A DNA stretch of 64,000 bases from Ashinkailepas kermadecensis (Eukaryota; Arthropoda; Thecostraca; Neolepadidae): contig JAOTOM010005100.1 of NCBI GenBank assembly GCA_034440615.1, forward strand, positions 847,501-911,500, in the 5' to 3' direction. Both the position numbers and the translations under genes were made by a program. Position 1 is the first letter of the stretch. Each line of letters starts with the position of its first letter. The notes beneath the pieces are model-generated. The model worked only from the letters and a program-made list of their open reading frames with translations, was not told where the DNA came from and did not search any database. Below are positions 12,501-61,989 of the stretch, piece by piece.

Positions 12501-15199
12501 TTTTTGCAGTAACTTCATTTTAGTTTTATCAGGGGTGCACACAGGATTTCGGTAATGGAGGGCACATTTATTGGGCATTGTCTTATGAAGCCCTCGATCG
12601 CAAAAAGTCGTTCATCGGGAGGGGAGGTGCTGTCCGCGTTTTTCTTGTACTTAGGGTAAGGCGGGTAAGTATCGGCAGAATAAGCATATCTTGTTGAGGG
12701 GAGCTGGGGCAGATAATGCGTTCTGAATGTTGGTTCAGAAAAATCACCGGCCGGTTTTATTACCGTTGTGGAGGTATTGTTCTTCATTCATTAGCGTCCA
12801 ATGCCATAAGTAAATGTAATTCATGAAGGTATTACTGTGGCATTTATTTGTCTATTTTATTTATAATTAAACGCTTACATTTACTGATGATTTCATTATT
12901 CTTTATTAATTGTGATTAACCAATTTAATTACTCAAAATGACTTACATTTACACTGACTTAAGCGGTGACATTTAAGAAAATGGAGAAGGGCCTCATCGA
13001 AGGAAGAGGGGGGGGGGATAATGCAGTCTGACCTTGAGGTGTGTATACTAGAAGTTTGGCTACTGACCCTTGCATCTTTAGTCAACACCATGGAACTACC
13101 AAAGGGCGCTATGAAACTATCACAGCAAGGACAGATATCTCTGCAAGTATAACTACGAAAATTCCTCCGTAGCCATCAAAAGACCATCTGTACTTATCAA
13201 AGGGCCCTCGGTAACTGCCAGAGGGCCCTTTGTGACTTCAAGCAACCTTCTGCAACGGTGAAAAGGCCATTTTGAACGCCAAGGGACTCCTCTGTAACTG
13301 TCGGAGGGCCCTCCCGTATGACTAGCAAATGAACAGTATTACTTTCAGCGTGCAACTATGGAATACTGTCAAAGGACCCTTTGTTACCGTACGATTGCCC
13401 GCTGTAAATTACATGGGCTTTATGGCTCTCCGGATCCTTCTGTAAATAGCAGTGCCCCATGAAGCCACAAAGGGGCCACCTCTGATTATCAAATGGCCCA
13501 CTGTAGCGGTCCAAATTCCCTCAGTAATAGGCGACAGCCTGTTTAATATTTTAAAGGGTCCTTTGTAACTGTGGAAGGGTCCTGTTACTGCTAAAGGGCT
13601 CTATATTACTTCCAATGGGAAATCAGAATCATCAGAGGAGATCTAGAGGAGAAAACACCCGACCTTCGAACGATTAAAGAAAAAAGATGCGGTACCTAAT
13701 GACAAAATAACCCGTTTTTCTCTTCTCGATTGGAATCATTCTGTCGCTAGTGGAAGGGGAGGAAGCACGTCCCCTGTGTCCCTCAGCGTACTGAAATTGG
13801 TTTTCGTACAGTGGAGAGAGGGGGGGGGGGGGGATGAGGGTGATGTACAAAACCAACTGACATAAAATAGAATGTGCAAATGTGTATGGATAGTACCTAT
13901 TCATGAGTCACAATAAATGACCTTTGCTCACTGTTTGATGATGGTGATGTCAGTAGTGTATCTGCTGCCTTTACCAGTTCGCAGTGCTGCCACCAGAAGC
14001 AATACGCGCTTTTAAACATGCAAATATCGGCCATAGCCTGTAGCAGAAAAAGCACAAATGGCACTGAATGATGTTAACAAGAAAAAGTAATGTCAAAAAC
14101 AGCTGTCATTAAGTGTGGGTTTTCACTCAAACTCAACTTCAAGGCACTAGGGCCCGATATGTGCGTATCTATATGGGGCCCTTGCTGCACCGGTGATGCC
14201 TCCCTGGGTAGAAGGTTCTCCTTATGGACGTCCTATCGTACTGAGTAGGTCTTCGTCTGAGCTCTAGGTAACACTTATTCCTCCATAGGCCACCTTTCCC
14301 CTGTTTTAGCTCAATTATGTTGTTACTCCTGAAGGTCGCCTGTGAAGTGAGTGTTCGTGGGAACAAAAGAAACCCCGCGAGACCTCTCTCTGAGGAATGT
14401 GGTGAGAGCCCCTCAGAGGTCTGACGATCTGATTCAGTTTTCAAATGGTTCATTTCAGCTCTGGTATAGTTTCTTTGAAGTCTATTATGACCCTTTTGAG
14501 AACGGGTCATTTAAGGCTTGTAAGAGCCCTTGAAGTTTTGTAAGGGTCTCCTCTAAGCTCTGGGACGGCCCTCTGGGCTTTGAAGGAGTCTTTTTAAACC
14601 TGGGTTCCATGGGTATCGTCACCACTGGGTCCGGACCCCCCCCGTATTTTTCACCACCGCCGTAACCCTCTAACTTGAAAAATTGTTCCTGCACACCGGG
14701 ATTGAACTGCACCTTGAGACTGAAGGCGATGATTCGCTTGTTGGGCACGCGCGTTGAGTCTTGGGAGGATCTATTGTCATTCCTAAAGGGTCGCTTTGAG
14801 GTCTTGTAGGGCCTCTGAGGCCTGTAAAGGTCATTCGAGTTCCAAGACGGCTCCTGATCGCAAGATTGTGGGTTCGAATCCCGCAACCTGCGGGAGTATC
14901 GAATCCACCTACGACCAATCGGCGTAGGAGATTGGCGACGCTATATGACCTAGCAGTTGAATGCGTCCTTAAAGAACCCAACGTTCATCTTCTTGAGTTG
15001 ATATTTGATCGGGTCCATGGGGAAAAGAAATGGTTAATTTCGCCACACTTCCTCCATTATGTGTATTCAAACTTGTGGTTTCAATTGTTTCAGTCTGCCG
15101 GAAGCTACAGTACACCAGCTAGTGGACGAGTTCATTTCGGAGGCGGGGATGGATATATTTCTGCATCAGCTCTTCGACCAGGAGTTTGAGCTGCACTGA
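3310..15199 (+). CDS. Gene 1: seven-exon coiled-coil-like protein, possibly Moonraker (KIAA0753)-like; 5' end not seen
   Basis: Exons are 3310-3531, 4316-4492, 4886-5005, 5219-5407, 9282-9421, 9851-10327 and 15094-15199. Junction phases are 0,0,0,0,2,2, all mutually compatible, and the last exon ends in TGA. The visible protein is about 476 residues. It has an N-terminal helical segment, a basic, low-complexity middle (rich in Arg, Pro and Gln), a charged helix (RLDMMQRERDDIRRRWEPL), six 9-residue Leu/Gln/Pro repeats and a C-terminal helical tail ending EFELH. A charged helix with IRxRW followed by a short acidic C-terminal helix recalls Moonraker of centriolar satellites, but this is from memory and untested. 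The start is missing: exon 3310-3531 opens after an acceptor-like TTGGCAG. Introns carry mobile-element remnants. The first exon could belong to a different transcript. Confidence 0.72.
3788..3893. repeat. Near-perfect 51-bp palindrome with a 4-nt loop
   Basis: Arms 3788-3838 and 3843-3893 pair over 51 positions with two mismatches (3792/3889 and 3796/3885, both G-T type) around loop CTGT. It lies in the first visible intron of gene 1. No coding content. Confidence 0.95.
4316..4492 (+). CDS. Gene 1 exon b
   Basis: 59 codons in phase 0, beginning RLASLVEQHVTTSGDVGSLI and ending in a His/Arg/Lys-rich stretch HRRRVK before donor AAG|GTGAGG. The acceptor CGGCAG at 4310-4315 is chosen because it matches the phase of exon a; an in-frame TAA at 4244 limits how far upstream the exon can reach. 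The donor region is duplicated about 31 bp downstream. Confidence 0.66.
4480..4527 (+). repeat. Duplicated splice-donor segment in gene 1
   Basis: The 17-bp motif CCGCAGGGTCAAGGTGA occurs at 4480-4496 (exon b end plus donor) and again at 4511-4527. A second nearby pair of similar blocks (about 4536-4575 and 4655-4695, each containing CCGACGTCAC and GATGCCATGGA) shows the intron start has been duplicated more than once. Confidence 0.8.
4886..5005 (+). CDS. Gene 1 exon c
   Basis: Forty codons in phase 0 between acceptor GTTGCAG and donor CAG|GTATTT. It encodes a charged segment starting ALIGVDKSRVASNERSQDER. The donor is weaker than its neighbours. Confidence 0.6.
5219..5407 (+). CDS. Gene 1 exon d
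   Basis: 63 codons in phase 0, between acceptor TTGCACAG and donor CAG|GTGAGA. The segment is low-complexity and rich in Pro, Thr, Arg and Gln, so probably disordered. The intron after it is about 3.9 kb and carries transposon debris. Confidence 0.62.
6320..7810. mobile_element. Long-inverted-repeat element A (degenerate)
   Basis: The segment 6320-6620 matches the reverse complement of 7515-7810, for example around GTGAAATAGGGTGGAATATA, TGAACACT, CATCCTTC and AAGAAGTATCG. The arms are roughly 290 bp and diverged, with a spacer of about 0.9 kb. The layout suggests a terminal-inverted-repeat or foldback DNA transposon remnant inside a gene 1 intron. No transposase frame is evident; 7440-7520 has a short open frame of unknown meaning. 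Outer ends are approximate. Confidence 0.6.
7980..8562 (-). pseudogene. Decayed ORF of a multicopy arthropod transposon-associated family
   Basis: On the minus strand an open frame from 8357 down to 7980 (125 residues) contains KLYEEYHRLKKSKN and the motif PEDRIFLLSQREPGR. A preceding frame (8562-8368) joins it only through a one-base frameshift near 8370, after HTA. From memory, the E-D-x-x-F-L-x-x-Q-R-E-P-G-R motif marks a family found in many near-identical copies in arthropod genomes, usually with mobile elements. Function is unknown. The break and the intronic antisense position argue for a dead copy. Confidence 0.5.
9282..9421 (+). CDS. Gene 1 exon e (charged helix)
   Basis: Acceptor TTGTTTCAG (phase 0) and donor CCAG|GTGAGA (phase 2). 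It encodes a Gly/Pro-rich linker and then a strongly charged helix, LNPVLTRLDMMQRERDDIRR followed by RWEPLIQAR. This is the part that most recalls Moonraker-type proteins. Confidence 0.72.
9851..10327 (+). CDS. Gene 1 exon f with nine-residue Gln/Pro repeats
   Basis: Acceptor CGTTCCAG in phase 2 and donor AAGGC|GTGAGT in phase 2. A basic/acidic stretch (RRRKAEDVQVEVEDDDLSE) leads into six 27-bp tandem units at 10026-10187 encoding L-x-x-Q-x-Q-x-x-E type repeats. A predicted helix (IRQLFTKEAIGPDLRSTIAA) follows. The repeats are probably a length-variable disordered spacer. Confidence 0.75.
10026..10187 (+). repeat. 27-bp coding tandem repeat, six units
   Basis: Six in-frame units encode nine-residue repeats such as LSEQPQPLH, LPQQPQPPE and LSQQPQPPE. 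A seventh partial unit follows. The unit length keeps the frame. Confidence 0.9.
11698..14146. mobile_element. Long-inverted-repeat element B (degenerate)
   Basis: The segment 11698-12025 aligns with the reverse complement of 13829-14146 over about 320 bp, with shared blocks AGTTGAGT, ACACTTAATG, TGGTAAAGGCA, CATTTGCACATT and GTCAGTTGG. Identity looks like roughly 70-75 percent. The 1.8 kb interior contains degenerate GGGCCC-type repeats (about 13090-13640) and no transposase that I can see. It looks like an old non-autonomous DNA transposon in the last intron of gene 1. Ends are approximate. Confidence 0.65.
13090..13640. repeat. Degenerate GGGCCCTTTGTAACT-type minisatellite
   Basis: Loose 30-45 bp units recur with motifs such as AGGGCCCTTTGT and AACTG. 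They are too diverged to give a firm copy number. Confidence 0.6.
14440..14850. repeat. Degenerate GAGGCCTGTAAGG-type minisatellite
   Basis: Loose units of about 30 bp alternate between GCCCT and TTTGTAAGG/TCTGGG motifs, and resemble in style the repeats at 13090-13640 and 17400-18860. Confidence 0.5.
14856..14975 (+). mobile_element. Divergent tRNA-derived SINE fragment
   Basis: It contains an RNA polymerase III B-box-like GGGTTCGAATCCC preceded by AGATTGT, then CGACCAATCGGCGTAGGAGA and TTGGCGACGCTATATGAC. These are the same blocks as the intact SINE family at 59086, but with the middle and tail diverged. No target duplication is seen. Confidence 0.75.
15094..15199 (+). CDS. Gene 1 terminal exon
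   Basis: Acceptor TTGTTTCAG; one base completes the alanine codon split with exon f, then 34 codons run to TGA at 15197-15199. It encodes a helical acidic tail (LPEATVHQLVDEFISEAG … LFDQEFELH). The exact phase match over a 4.8 kb intron is the main support. Confidence 0.72.
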
Positions 15200-15530
15200 A
15201 ACTCGGGACCAGAGTACCGCTTGGACGTTCCACCGTGTGATCAGTGTACGATGTTCGGGACCTAGGTACCGGCTGGGCATTCCACTGTGCGATTAGTGTA
15301 CAATCTGCGAGATCGGAGTACCGTCTTGACGGTTCGCCGTGCGATCAGAGTACGATCTTCGAGGCCGGGGCAGGGCCTAGACAGTCTATCGTGCGATCAG
15401 TGTACGATTTCTGATACGGTATGAACGGTCCACCGTGCAATCAGTGTGCGACCCCCAGTATCGGGATGTCACCTGGGTGGTCGATCTTGTAACCAGTGTA
15501 CGATTTAGCGAACCGGCAACTGTCTTCAAT
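15200..15530. repeat. Degenerate minisatellite in the gene 1 3' region
   Basis: About six units of 50-60 bp share the core CCGTGCGATCAGTGTACGAT, beginning immediately after the gene 1 stop codon. They probably lie in the 3' UTR. Confidence 0.75.
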
Positions 15531-17399
15531 CGACATGCAATCGACGTCGTATCTCCCCAGGTGTAAACTCATGTAAAATATGAGTACTGCGCACAAGTGA
15601 ATAATGCTACCTCGATCGGCCATGCATAGCCATAGTTATTCCGCTTTGTCCGTCATGATTTGTCATTGTTGCAAGGGGAGCAGTTTTAGTCTAGTGAAAA
15701 ATACAGTGTTTGGAAACCAACATGAGTCACAACAACAATCCCACAACCGGCTGCATTTCCTAGCCAACCCAAAACGAATCAGCATGAGAGGTTGGCGACG
15801 CTTTAACCTTATTGTTTAAGGGAGGGTTTTGAAGCCCCACTCCATGTTGTTTTGCTCGCCACTTCTTATCGCGTTATGAGAGATCTGAAACTTCGTGACT
15901 TTAACTAAAGATCGTTTGGACGTATCATGTCCCTCCCCCCCCCCCCCGATATAAAAAATGAGTTGATCAGAGGCGGCTCTATGCACAGATACTGGAGGCA
16001 TGTTCGGCAAATTTTTAACAGCTTGATGGGTTTTCACAGCCAGTCAGATATTTACACGTTATAATTGAAACACTACGTGTGGGGCCAGGACCGTTTGCCA
16101 TTGCAATTTTCGCATTATTCCCGCATTTGAATTCCACGCACCAGACGTTTGTAATTATAGCGGCCTGAGCCTATTGGCAACATTAGCACGCACCACGCGG
16201 TGTACGTGCGACTCGTGGGGCTGATATTTCGCCACCAGGTACGAGGCTGAACGGCTGATCGGTGTTACAATTTTTCGCATACTTGTCGCATTTCGTTTGC
16301 CCGCTGGCGCCATTTAAGATATTTGCACAGCCTGAGCCTATGGCGGACATTTGCACGTGCCACGTGGAACCCACAACACGCACGTGTGCCATTACAACGC
16401 CGAAAAGCATTCAGCCACCGGATCCAGGCGTGTGCTAAATTTCACCTCTCGATCTCTAACAGTTTCGGCACACGAACCATCTCTAAGCGTGAGGCAGTCA
16501 TCGCCATCTCTACAAATAGCCATTATATGAATTGTATACAATATCTCGGGAGCTACAGCTGTGCTAGTAATTTGCTGTGCCTTTTGACGTTGGCAACTGA
16601 CCTTGAACGATGCAAATTCACGGCTAAAAATTGCGTGTGGTATTGGGCTCTGTGCAAATAGTAATTGTGTGGATGTGTATGCCTTCGCTCAATAGAGGTT
16701 TAACTGTTCCCCATCATTTTAAGCTCCTTCAACCTTGATAACTGACCTTGAAATGCTTCAGCGCACGATTAACAGCTACGCTCCGTGAGATACTGCCCAG
16801 CAATGGTCGCTTTGTGCGAGTCTTATCATATTCAATATTTCGAGGGCTGCAGCTGTCCCAGTCATTTTCGGTTTCCTTTAATCTGCATAACCGAAATTGA
16901 CCTGAGCCAGTGCACAATTAAAATGTGTACACAGTGATGACCTGTCATGTGCACACGAAGTTGTCCATTACTATGCCATGGCTCGGAGGCTATTGCTGTC
17001 CCCGTTATTTTAAGTGATTTTTTTTACCTGGATAATTGACCTTGAGCGAGGTAAATTTACGACTAAAGTTACGCGTGGTAATGGGTTGTCTGGAAATAGC
17101 GAGTGTATGTATTTTGGCACCTTCGTTCGGAAGCTAGGGGTCCCGCTGCTTGACCTCGACATTTTATTCTGTCGATGTCAAACGGTTGCGGTTAAGGTAA
17201 AACGAAGTTCAGATTCGGTCAGTTTGGTCGGCTGCAAGGTCGGTTTGGTCATGGACAGTAATCTGTGTAGAATCAGTGGTGTGTACTGAATACGAATACG
17301 TTCGCCAACTGTACGGACTTTCTCAGCGGATCATGTTCATCCATTAGGGACCACTCCCAACATCAAGGAGAATCCAATTTCAGTCTCGAATCTCATAAA
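15531..17399. other. Intergenic stretch, nothing recognised
   Basis: No exon chain, RNA gene or clear element. There is a poly(C) run near 15931-15947 and a short SINE-like fragment near 15776-15812 (GAGAGGTTGGCGACGCT). Confidence 0.5.
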
Positions 17400-18860
17400 T
17401 CCTCTTTATCCTTCAGGGCCCTCTCCTGCTTTTAGGGGCCCATCACAGTCCTCAATAGCTATCCAGCCATCATATCGGTGTGATTTCAGCTCTGAGATGG
17501 ACCCTCACTAGTCTTCGCCAACCCTTAGGAGTCGTATTCATCCCTCAGAGGTCATTTCAAACCACAAGAGTATTTCAGACATCTCTGGCCCTCAGGCGCC
17601 CCTTTTGTTCCTCGGCTCTTAGGGGTCCATTCCAACCGAGATTGCTCTTTCCAGCTGGCATGGGCATTTCAGCTCTTGGATGGGCTCTCTTGTCTTCATG
17701 GCTCTTGCCAGCCCTTAGGGTGGTCGTCTTCAGGTTTTAAGGGCCCTTCCCACACAAATTGTTTCATACGCTGTAATTTTTTTCCTCGGTTATATATCTG
17801 TCCTACGCTTCAAAGGGCCCTGGTGGGCCCCTGAAGGAGGTCGCCTGAAGGACCCCATCGCATTTGCTGGGGCCAGTTGCCCCTCATCCCTTAGATACTC
17901 TACTGCTTTTGAACGGCCCGGGACCCCTCCAAGTGATTACGAGGCCCATTACGTAGCACCGGGAATCCTCCGGTTTGGGCTGCTTCTTCATCGGCGTGAG
18001 GTGCGCTGTCGACTTTGAGCCCCCTCCGTCGGCTCAGGACACTATATGGTAGGAGGCCCCTCTTTCAACAGCTTGTGCCTTCTTGATCACGCGAGGGGCC
18101 CTTACGCGGCTTCGGCCCCCTCCGTCAGTACAGGGATCCTTCACGCTGGCTCTGGACCCTCTCCAACGGTCCAAGGTCCTCCAGCAGCTAGGGGTCCTCT
18201 TAGTTTCCTCAGGGACCCTCCTGATCGACACACGGCCTCTTCTGCCGGGCCGGAGGCCCTCTTTCAGAAGCTTGGGCCCCTCCATCAGACCAGGGACCCT
18301 TGTATGGCCTGGACCCATCCGTCGACCCGAGGGCCCTTTCTGACGGCCCGAGGTTCCCTCCGGCAACTAGGGCCTCATCCGTCGTCTTGGAGCTCCCTGA
18401 CGACCCATGACATTTTCCAGCAGGCCGGAGGCCCCTTTTCAAAAGTTTTGGTCTTCCCCATTAGGTCAGGGGCACTTTCTTAGGCTCGGGTTCCGCCGTC
18501 AGCTCAGGGCCCTCTCTGTCGGCCCGGGGGCCCTTCCAACGATCCGAACTCCCTCCGTCGACCTGGAAGAGCTTCACACTGGCCCAGCTTAGGGCCATCA
18601 ACAACTTCCCTAGGACACTCTCCGTTGACTCGGAGCCCTATTCATCGATCCGGAACCTTTTCCGACAGCCCGGGGTCCGTCCGTTTCGTCAGTCCAGGGC
18701 CCTTCACGTCTGCCCAGGGGATCTTTGCGGGCCCCTTGCACCGACGTCTTGAGGAGCCCTTGCGAGGCCCTCAAGGCGGTCGTCTGGAAGACCCCTCAGA
18801 CCTCCAGAGGGGGTCTGCCTCCTTCGCCACCCTGCCCCTTTGGCTACGGCACTGCCCCTG
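17400..18860. repeat. 1.4-kb degenerate CCCTCCGTCGGCCCGGGGCCC minisatellite
   Basis: A pyrimidine-rich, GC-rich tract made of loose 28-36 bp units around GGGCCCTTC and CTCCGTCGGCC. Long open frames on both strands are a by-product of the repeat and are not called as genes. Confidence 0.75.
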
Positions 18861-21122
18861 ACACGCCATCACATTATGGATTCTTGAGAATTTCTGTCGT
18901 GTAAGAATATGATAATCTTCGGCATATGCGGATGAAGGTCAGCTTTGGAGGGAGAGGCATCTATAGTAGGTATGCTAAATTGAAGGGAATGGTTCCTGGA
19001 AATTAGGGAACAACCGAGCCTGGCTGTCCCAGAGCTTTTAGCATGCATATAACTTTATGCATGTTGCATGCACTGACTGATACACCAGATGCTGCAAGCA
19101 GAGGCAGATCCAGGATCAATAAAATAAGGTGATTACCTCATTTGTGTGTACCTGGCATGGCCTGACATTAACTTCTTTTCATTTGAAGAGCAACAGTTTG
19201 TACACATTGCTAAAATACTCCTTGATGAATAAAAAATTTAGTTCATTACAAAGCTCTTTTTACAGACCAGAAGCGTCTCCTCCAATTTCGGCTACACTGG
19301 CCATGACTATGATATTTTTACTTGACTTTCAAGAGCCCACAATTGAAAGCATCATTAATTTGGAGTCAATTGGCAGTATTTGGACACAGGCCCGAGACTA
19401 AGTCTAAGAGCTATGGTACAAAATGGATTTCCTGTTCTTGCTTCCTTCATCAACCATTTTCAAAGGTTCAGTCTTATTTTTATAAATGCAATGTTTATGT
19501 ATGCAGTTAACATGATGTACCACTCATTTCCTCTGCAAATGCATACTTTCAGTTGGCATGCAAAATAACACCAAAACAGGGCTTGGAGATGGGTAACATA
19601 ACATACAAAATAATGTAGAAAAGATAAGAAAGAAATGCAACATAAACCAACCTTCCTTGCAAGAAATAATTTAAATGCTGGAAATTTTCAATCAACTCCT
19701 TGAAAAAAGTTGAAAAATATTAATGAATGCAACATAGCATGATTAATTTTTTAATGAAAAGTTATAATTTTTGTTTGAAAAGCTAAACACATTCCAACTT
19801 AAAAGAAAGCCTAACCTGACCAAACCTAACCCTTTGCTTGCTTCATAGAGGTAAAAATTGTCTTGTGGATATCTTGAAGTGCAATAATACCTCTTTTTGT
19901 AGAGTGGAGGGTAGCAGGCAAGGATGTCAAAACTCTTCACCATGTCAAACATCACAATATGGTTGGACAAACTGCAGACTGCTGTCAAGATTGTGATGAT
20001 ACAGATATCAGGAATCAAGCATGGTGAAAAAGTGATGGATACTACAGTTGAAAGTTGCAGTTTCATGGAAAGCAATTCAAGAAGAACTATATCTCCAGTC
20101 CAAAACAAGTCCTGGATAGATGCTGTCTTGTAAGCAAATTTCAAAATTTGAGGACATTGCAGCAGAAGTATGATGAAAACAAGTTCATTTCATTTTAAAC
20201 TATCAGTGTGGTTTGGTATTAACACACCCATTTCCAATTGTTATATCAGGGAGATGTAATCTACAAGGATGTAGTGTACATTGTGCTTGTGGTACCACTA
20301 CCACTACCTCCTTTTTGATGACAGGAGCATACAGAATGTATTTCTAATTTGTGTCTAAATTCATGGATGTGTTGGCAAAAGAATGCAGGTTGTGCAAGAA
20401 CATATTGTGACTTGACATTGCTACCAGTGGTCCTGTGCTGACATTCCCTTGGGCTGGGTTCCCCAGCTCCCTGGGTCTCTGCCCACACCTATTTTAATTC
20501 ATGAAAATGTTTTTGAAACCCACAAAAGCTTAGGCAATACAAATGGATTCATAGCATAGTATCACTGTTGTAGTTGCAATATCAATTTTAAGTTTCAGCA
20601 CCACTTCCTCGAAGTTCACAGTTTATTCATGTTAGCAACATCCAACATCTCTCATTGGCGACACCGGCTTTGGAATCTGCTATTGTAATGGTTTTCGATC
20701 TATGCGTCAATTTAATAATAGGTATATCGCCAACGGTTTAAAATTGTATCAGTTGCTACCGCATGAGTAAGGTCTCCCGGCCCACCCGATAGACTTGCTA
20801 CACACCTGCTACCCACCTAATACCCCTAGCACAAGCAATACTCCACTCCCACAGCCTCACGCACTCCCACATGTGTTTATGAGATTCGATGCGACCGTAG
20901 GTTCCTACTCATGAGCGCAGCCATACTACAATCCAGATGGATTTCGGCCAATCACAGGCCAGTAATTTCACTGCTGGCTTGTGTCTCGTCCGCCATTACG
21001 TTCGTGGTGGAAAGTGTCACGAATAACTTGTGGATTGTGTTGCCGTTGCGATTTTTTGGCCGGTGTTAATAATCTGTGATGAGATAATTTTATGGAGATG
21101 GAGCATTCGTGGGGATGATGAT
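18861..21122. other. Intergenic region and MED13 5' flank
   Basis: AT-rich and without recognised genes up to about 20600. The segment just upstream of MED13 is less AT-rich and presumably contains the promoter. A CCAAT box (GGCCAATCA) lies at 20946-20954; no TATA box is obvious. The transcription start cannot be placed. Confidence 0.45.
20946..20954 (+). promoter_or_regulatory. CCAAT box upstream of MED13
   Basis: GGCCAATCA sits about 170 bp upstream of the MED13 ATG. Its position fits an NF-Y site in a TATA-less promoter, but this is inferred from a short motif. Confidence 0.35.

Positions 21123-21126
<4 letters not shown>
21079..21126 (+). promoter_or_regulatory. Cluster of three short upstream ORFs before the MED13 ATG
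   Basis: Three uORFs lie in 48 bases: 21079-21087 (2 codons plus stop), 21092-21118 (8 codons plus stop) and 21115-21126 (3 codons plus stop). The TGA of the last overlaps the MED13 ATG as ATGA. Whether the mRNA starts far enough upstream to include them is not known. Confidence 0.6.
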
Positions 21127-60731
<39,605 letters not shown>

Positions 60732-61553
60732 CCGTCGCCTCCTGTCGAGCCAGTGTCTATTTTTCTACCCGCCGGCCGAAGCTCTGCGGCGCCGCAGCCA
60801 CCGAGCCTGGCCATCCTCTCCTCGCCCCGGCGCCCGCGTTGCCGGCCCACCAAACACCCATGCCTAAATCAAATATTTTTTACATTTTTACGACGCCCGC
60901 TGCATCGATTTCAGTTAGCGGCGCTCGGCACGTCGTCGCAGTGTAGTTATTTATTTAACGCGAGCGCTTGTCTGGTGAGAATTGTGTGCCTGCGCGTGCC
61001 TGGGCCGAGAGCGCGATCGAGGACTGCCGACGCGGGCGGGCCGAGGAGGGTAGCTTCGGCAGCGCTGTCGGCTGTCGTGTGCCGGGAATAATGCTTGTGA
61101 TAATTATTGGAATTTGTCGTTGTGTAGTGGCGTGCCCAGGCGTCGGCTGCAGCCACGTCGACACGCAGTTGTTCGCGGGTGCGTACAGGTGTTGGGACCG
61201 TCAGAGGAAGCACCGCCTGTCTTGGTGTCGGTTGTTGCTGCTCCCTGTCGCTCCGCCACTCTTAGAACGAACGAATGGCGCGGTGAAGCTCTAGCATGGC
61301 GCGTGAGCTAGCACGTTTTAGCTTTTTTGTTGACACCAAGGAATCTCAGGAGTACTATGCTTGGTATTCGACCTACCAAACCAAACCAACCAACCAACCA
61401 GTATTTTCGGTGGAAAATGTCGCATTTAATCCGAACGTGGCTGGGTGAGCTCGGCTTCCCGCTTCCTCGTCTGCTGTTGCACACTACAAAACATGGTCAA
61501 CTTGCCAACAGCCGGACAACCGTTTCGGCCCCCGAACGGACGAATGAATGTGG

Positions 61554-61559
61554 AATAAA
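61554..61559 (+). terminator. Proximal poly(A) signal AATAAA of MED13
   Basis: Canonical hexamer about 820 bp after the stop, with a modest GT-rich downstream region (CTGAATGTGGCTGCCGG). It could give a short 3' UTR isoform. Confidence 0.45.
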
Positions 61560-61906
61560 TGGCAACTGAATGTGGCTGCCGGTCGGTTTCTACCTTCGTG
61601 GCAGATAGTGGTGTTTTTGTAAGATTGTTCCTGCGTAAGTTAAGCTGAATAATATTAAAATGAACTTATATTGAGACGTAAGGATAGTTTATAAAATTGT
61701 TTATTCCGAGGAGAGGGAACTTTTGGTTCTAAGCTGTACAGAGTCAGGTGCGTATCGTGTCCTGCAAATAGCGAATGAATTATGTACAGACCTTTGAAGG
61801 CTATATCGTTTGTTGATCTTTCTATGTGACGACCTTCCCAAAGTTCGACTTCGATCTGTGTTGGGTCAGACGCCTCATGCTAACTATTATGCTCAACGAT
61901 AAATTG

Positions 61907-61914
61907 TGTAAATA
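61907..61914 (+). promoter_or_regulatory. Pumilio-type element TGTAAATA
   Basis: Matches the Pumilio consensus UGUANAUA. A second copy lies at 61954-61961. Both are in the distal MED13 3' UTR. Confidence 0.5.
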
Positions 61915-61953
61915 TTGGACCGTTTTATTCATCCGTACACATGTAACCGGTCT

Positions 61954-61961
61954 TGTAAATA
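61954..61961 (+). promoter_or_regulatory. Second Pumilio-type element, overlapping the poly(A) signal
   Basis: TGTAAATA shares four bases with the distal AATAAA, so PUF protein and polyadenylation-factor binding might compete. Confidence 0.45.
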
Positions 61962-61963
61962 AA
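61958..61963 (+). terminator. Distal poly(A) signal AATAAA of MED13
   Basis: Canonical hexamer followed at 10-35 bp by a GT-rich element (GTTCATTGCTGTTGGTGG), the usual layout of a cleavage site. It overlaps a TGTAAATA motif. Confidence 0.65.
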
Positions 61964-61989
61964 CGACTGACATGTTCATTGCTGTTGGT

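Larger units (their letters stand above)
60732..61980 (+). other. MED13: MED13 3' UTR
   Basis: GC-rich for about 500 bp, then AT-rich. It contains two candidate poly(A) signals (61554 and 61958), two Pumilio-type motifs and a short ACCAACCAACC tract near 61380-61400 resembling a SINE tail. No coding evidence. The 3' end is inferred from the second signal and a following GT-rich stretch. Confidence 0.65.

Noticed and set aside
18034..18483. Overlapping 110-145 residue frames on both strands
   Set aside because: By-products of a GC-rich degenerate minisatellite with few stop trinucleotides; no motifs or splice signals.
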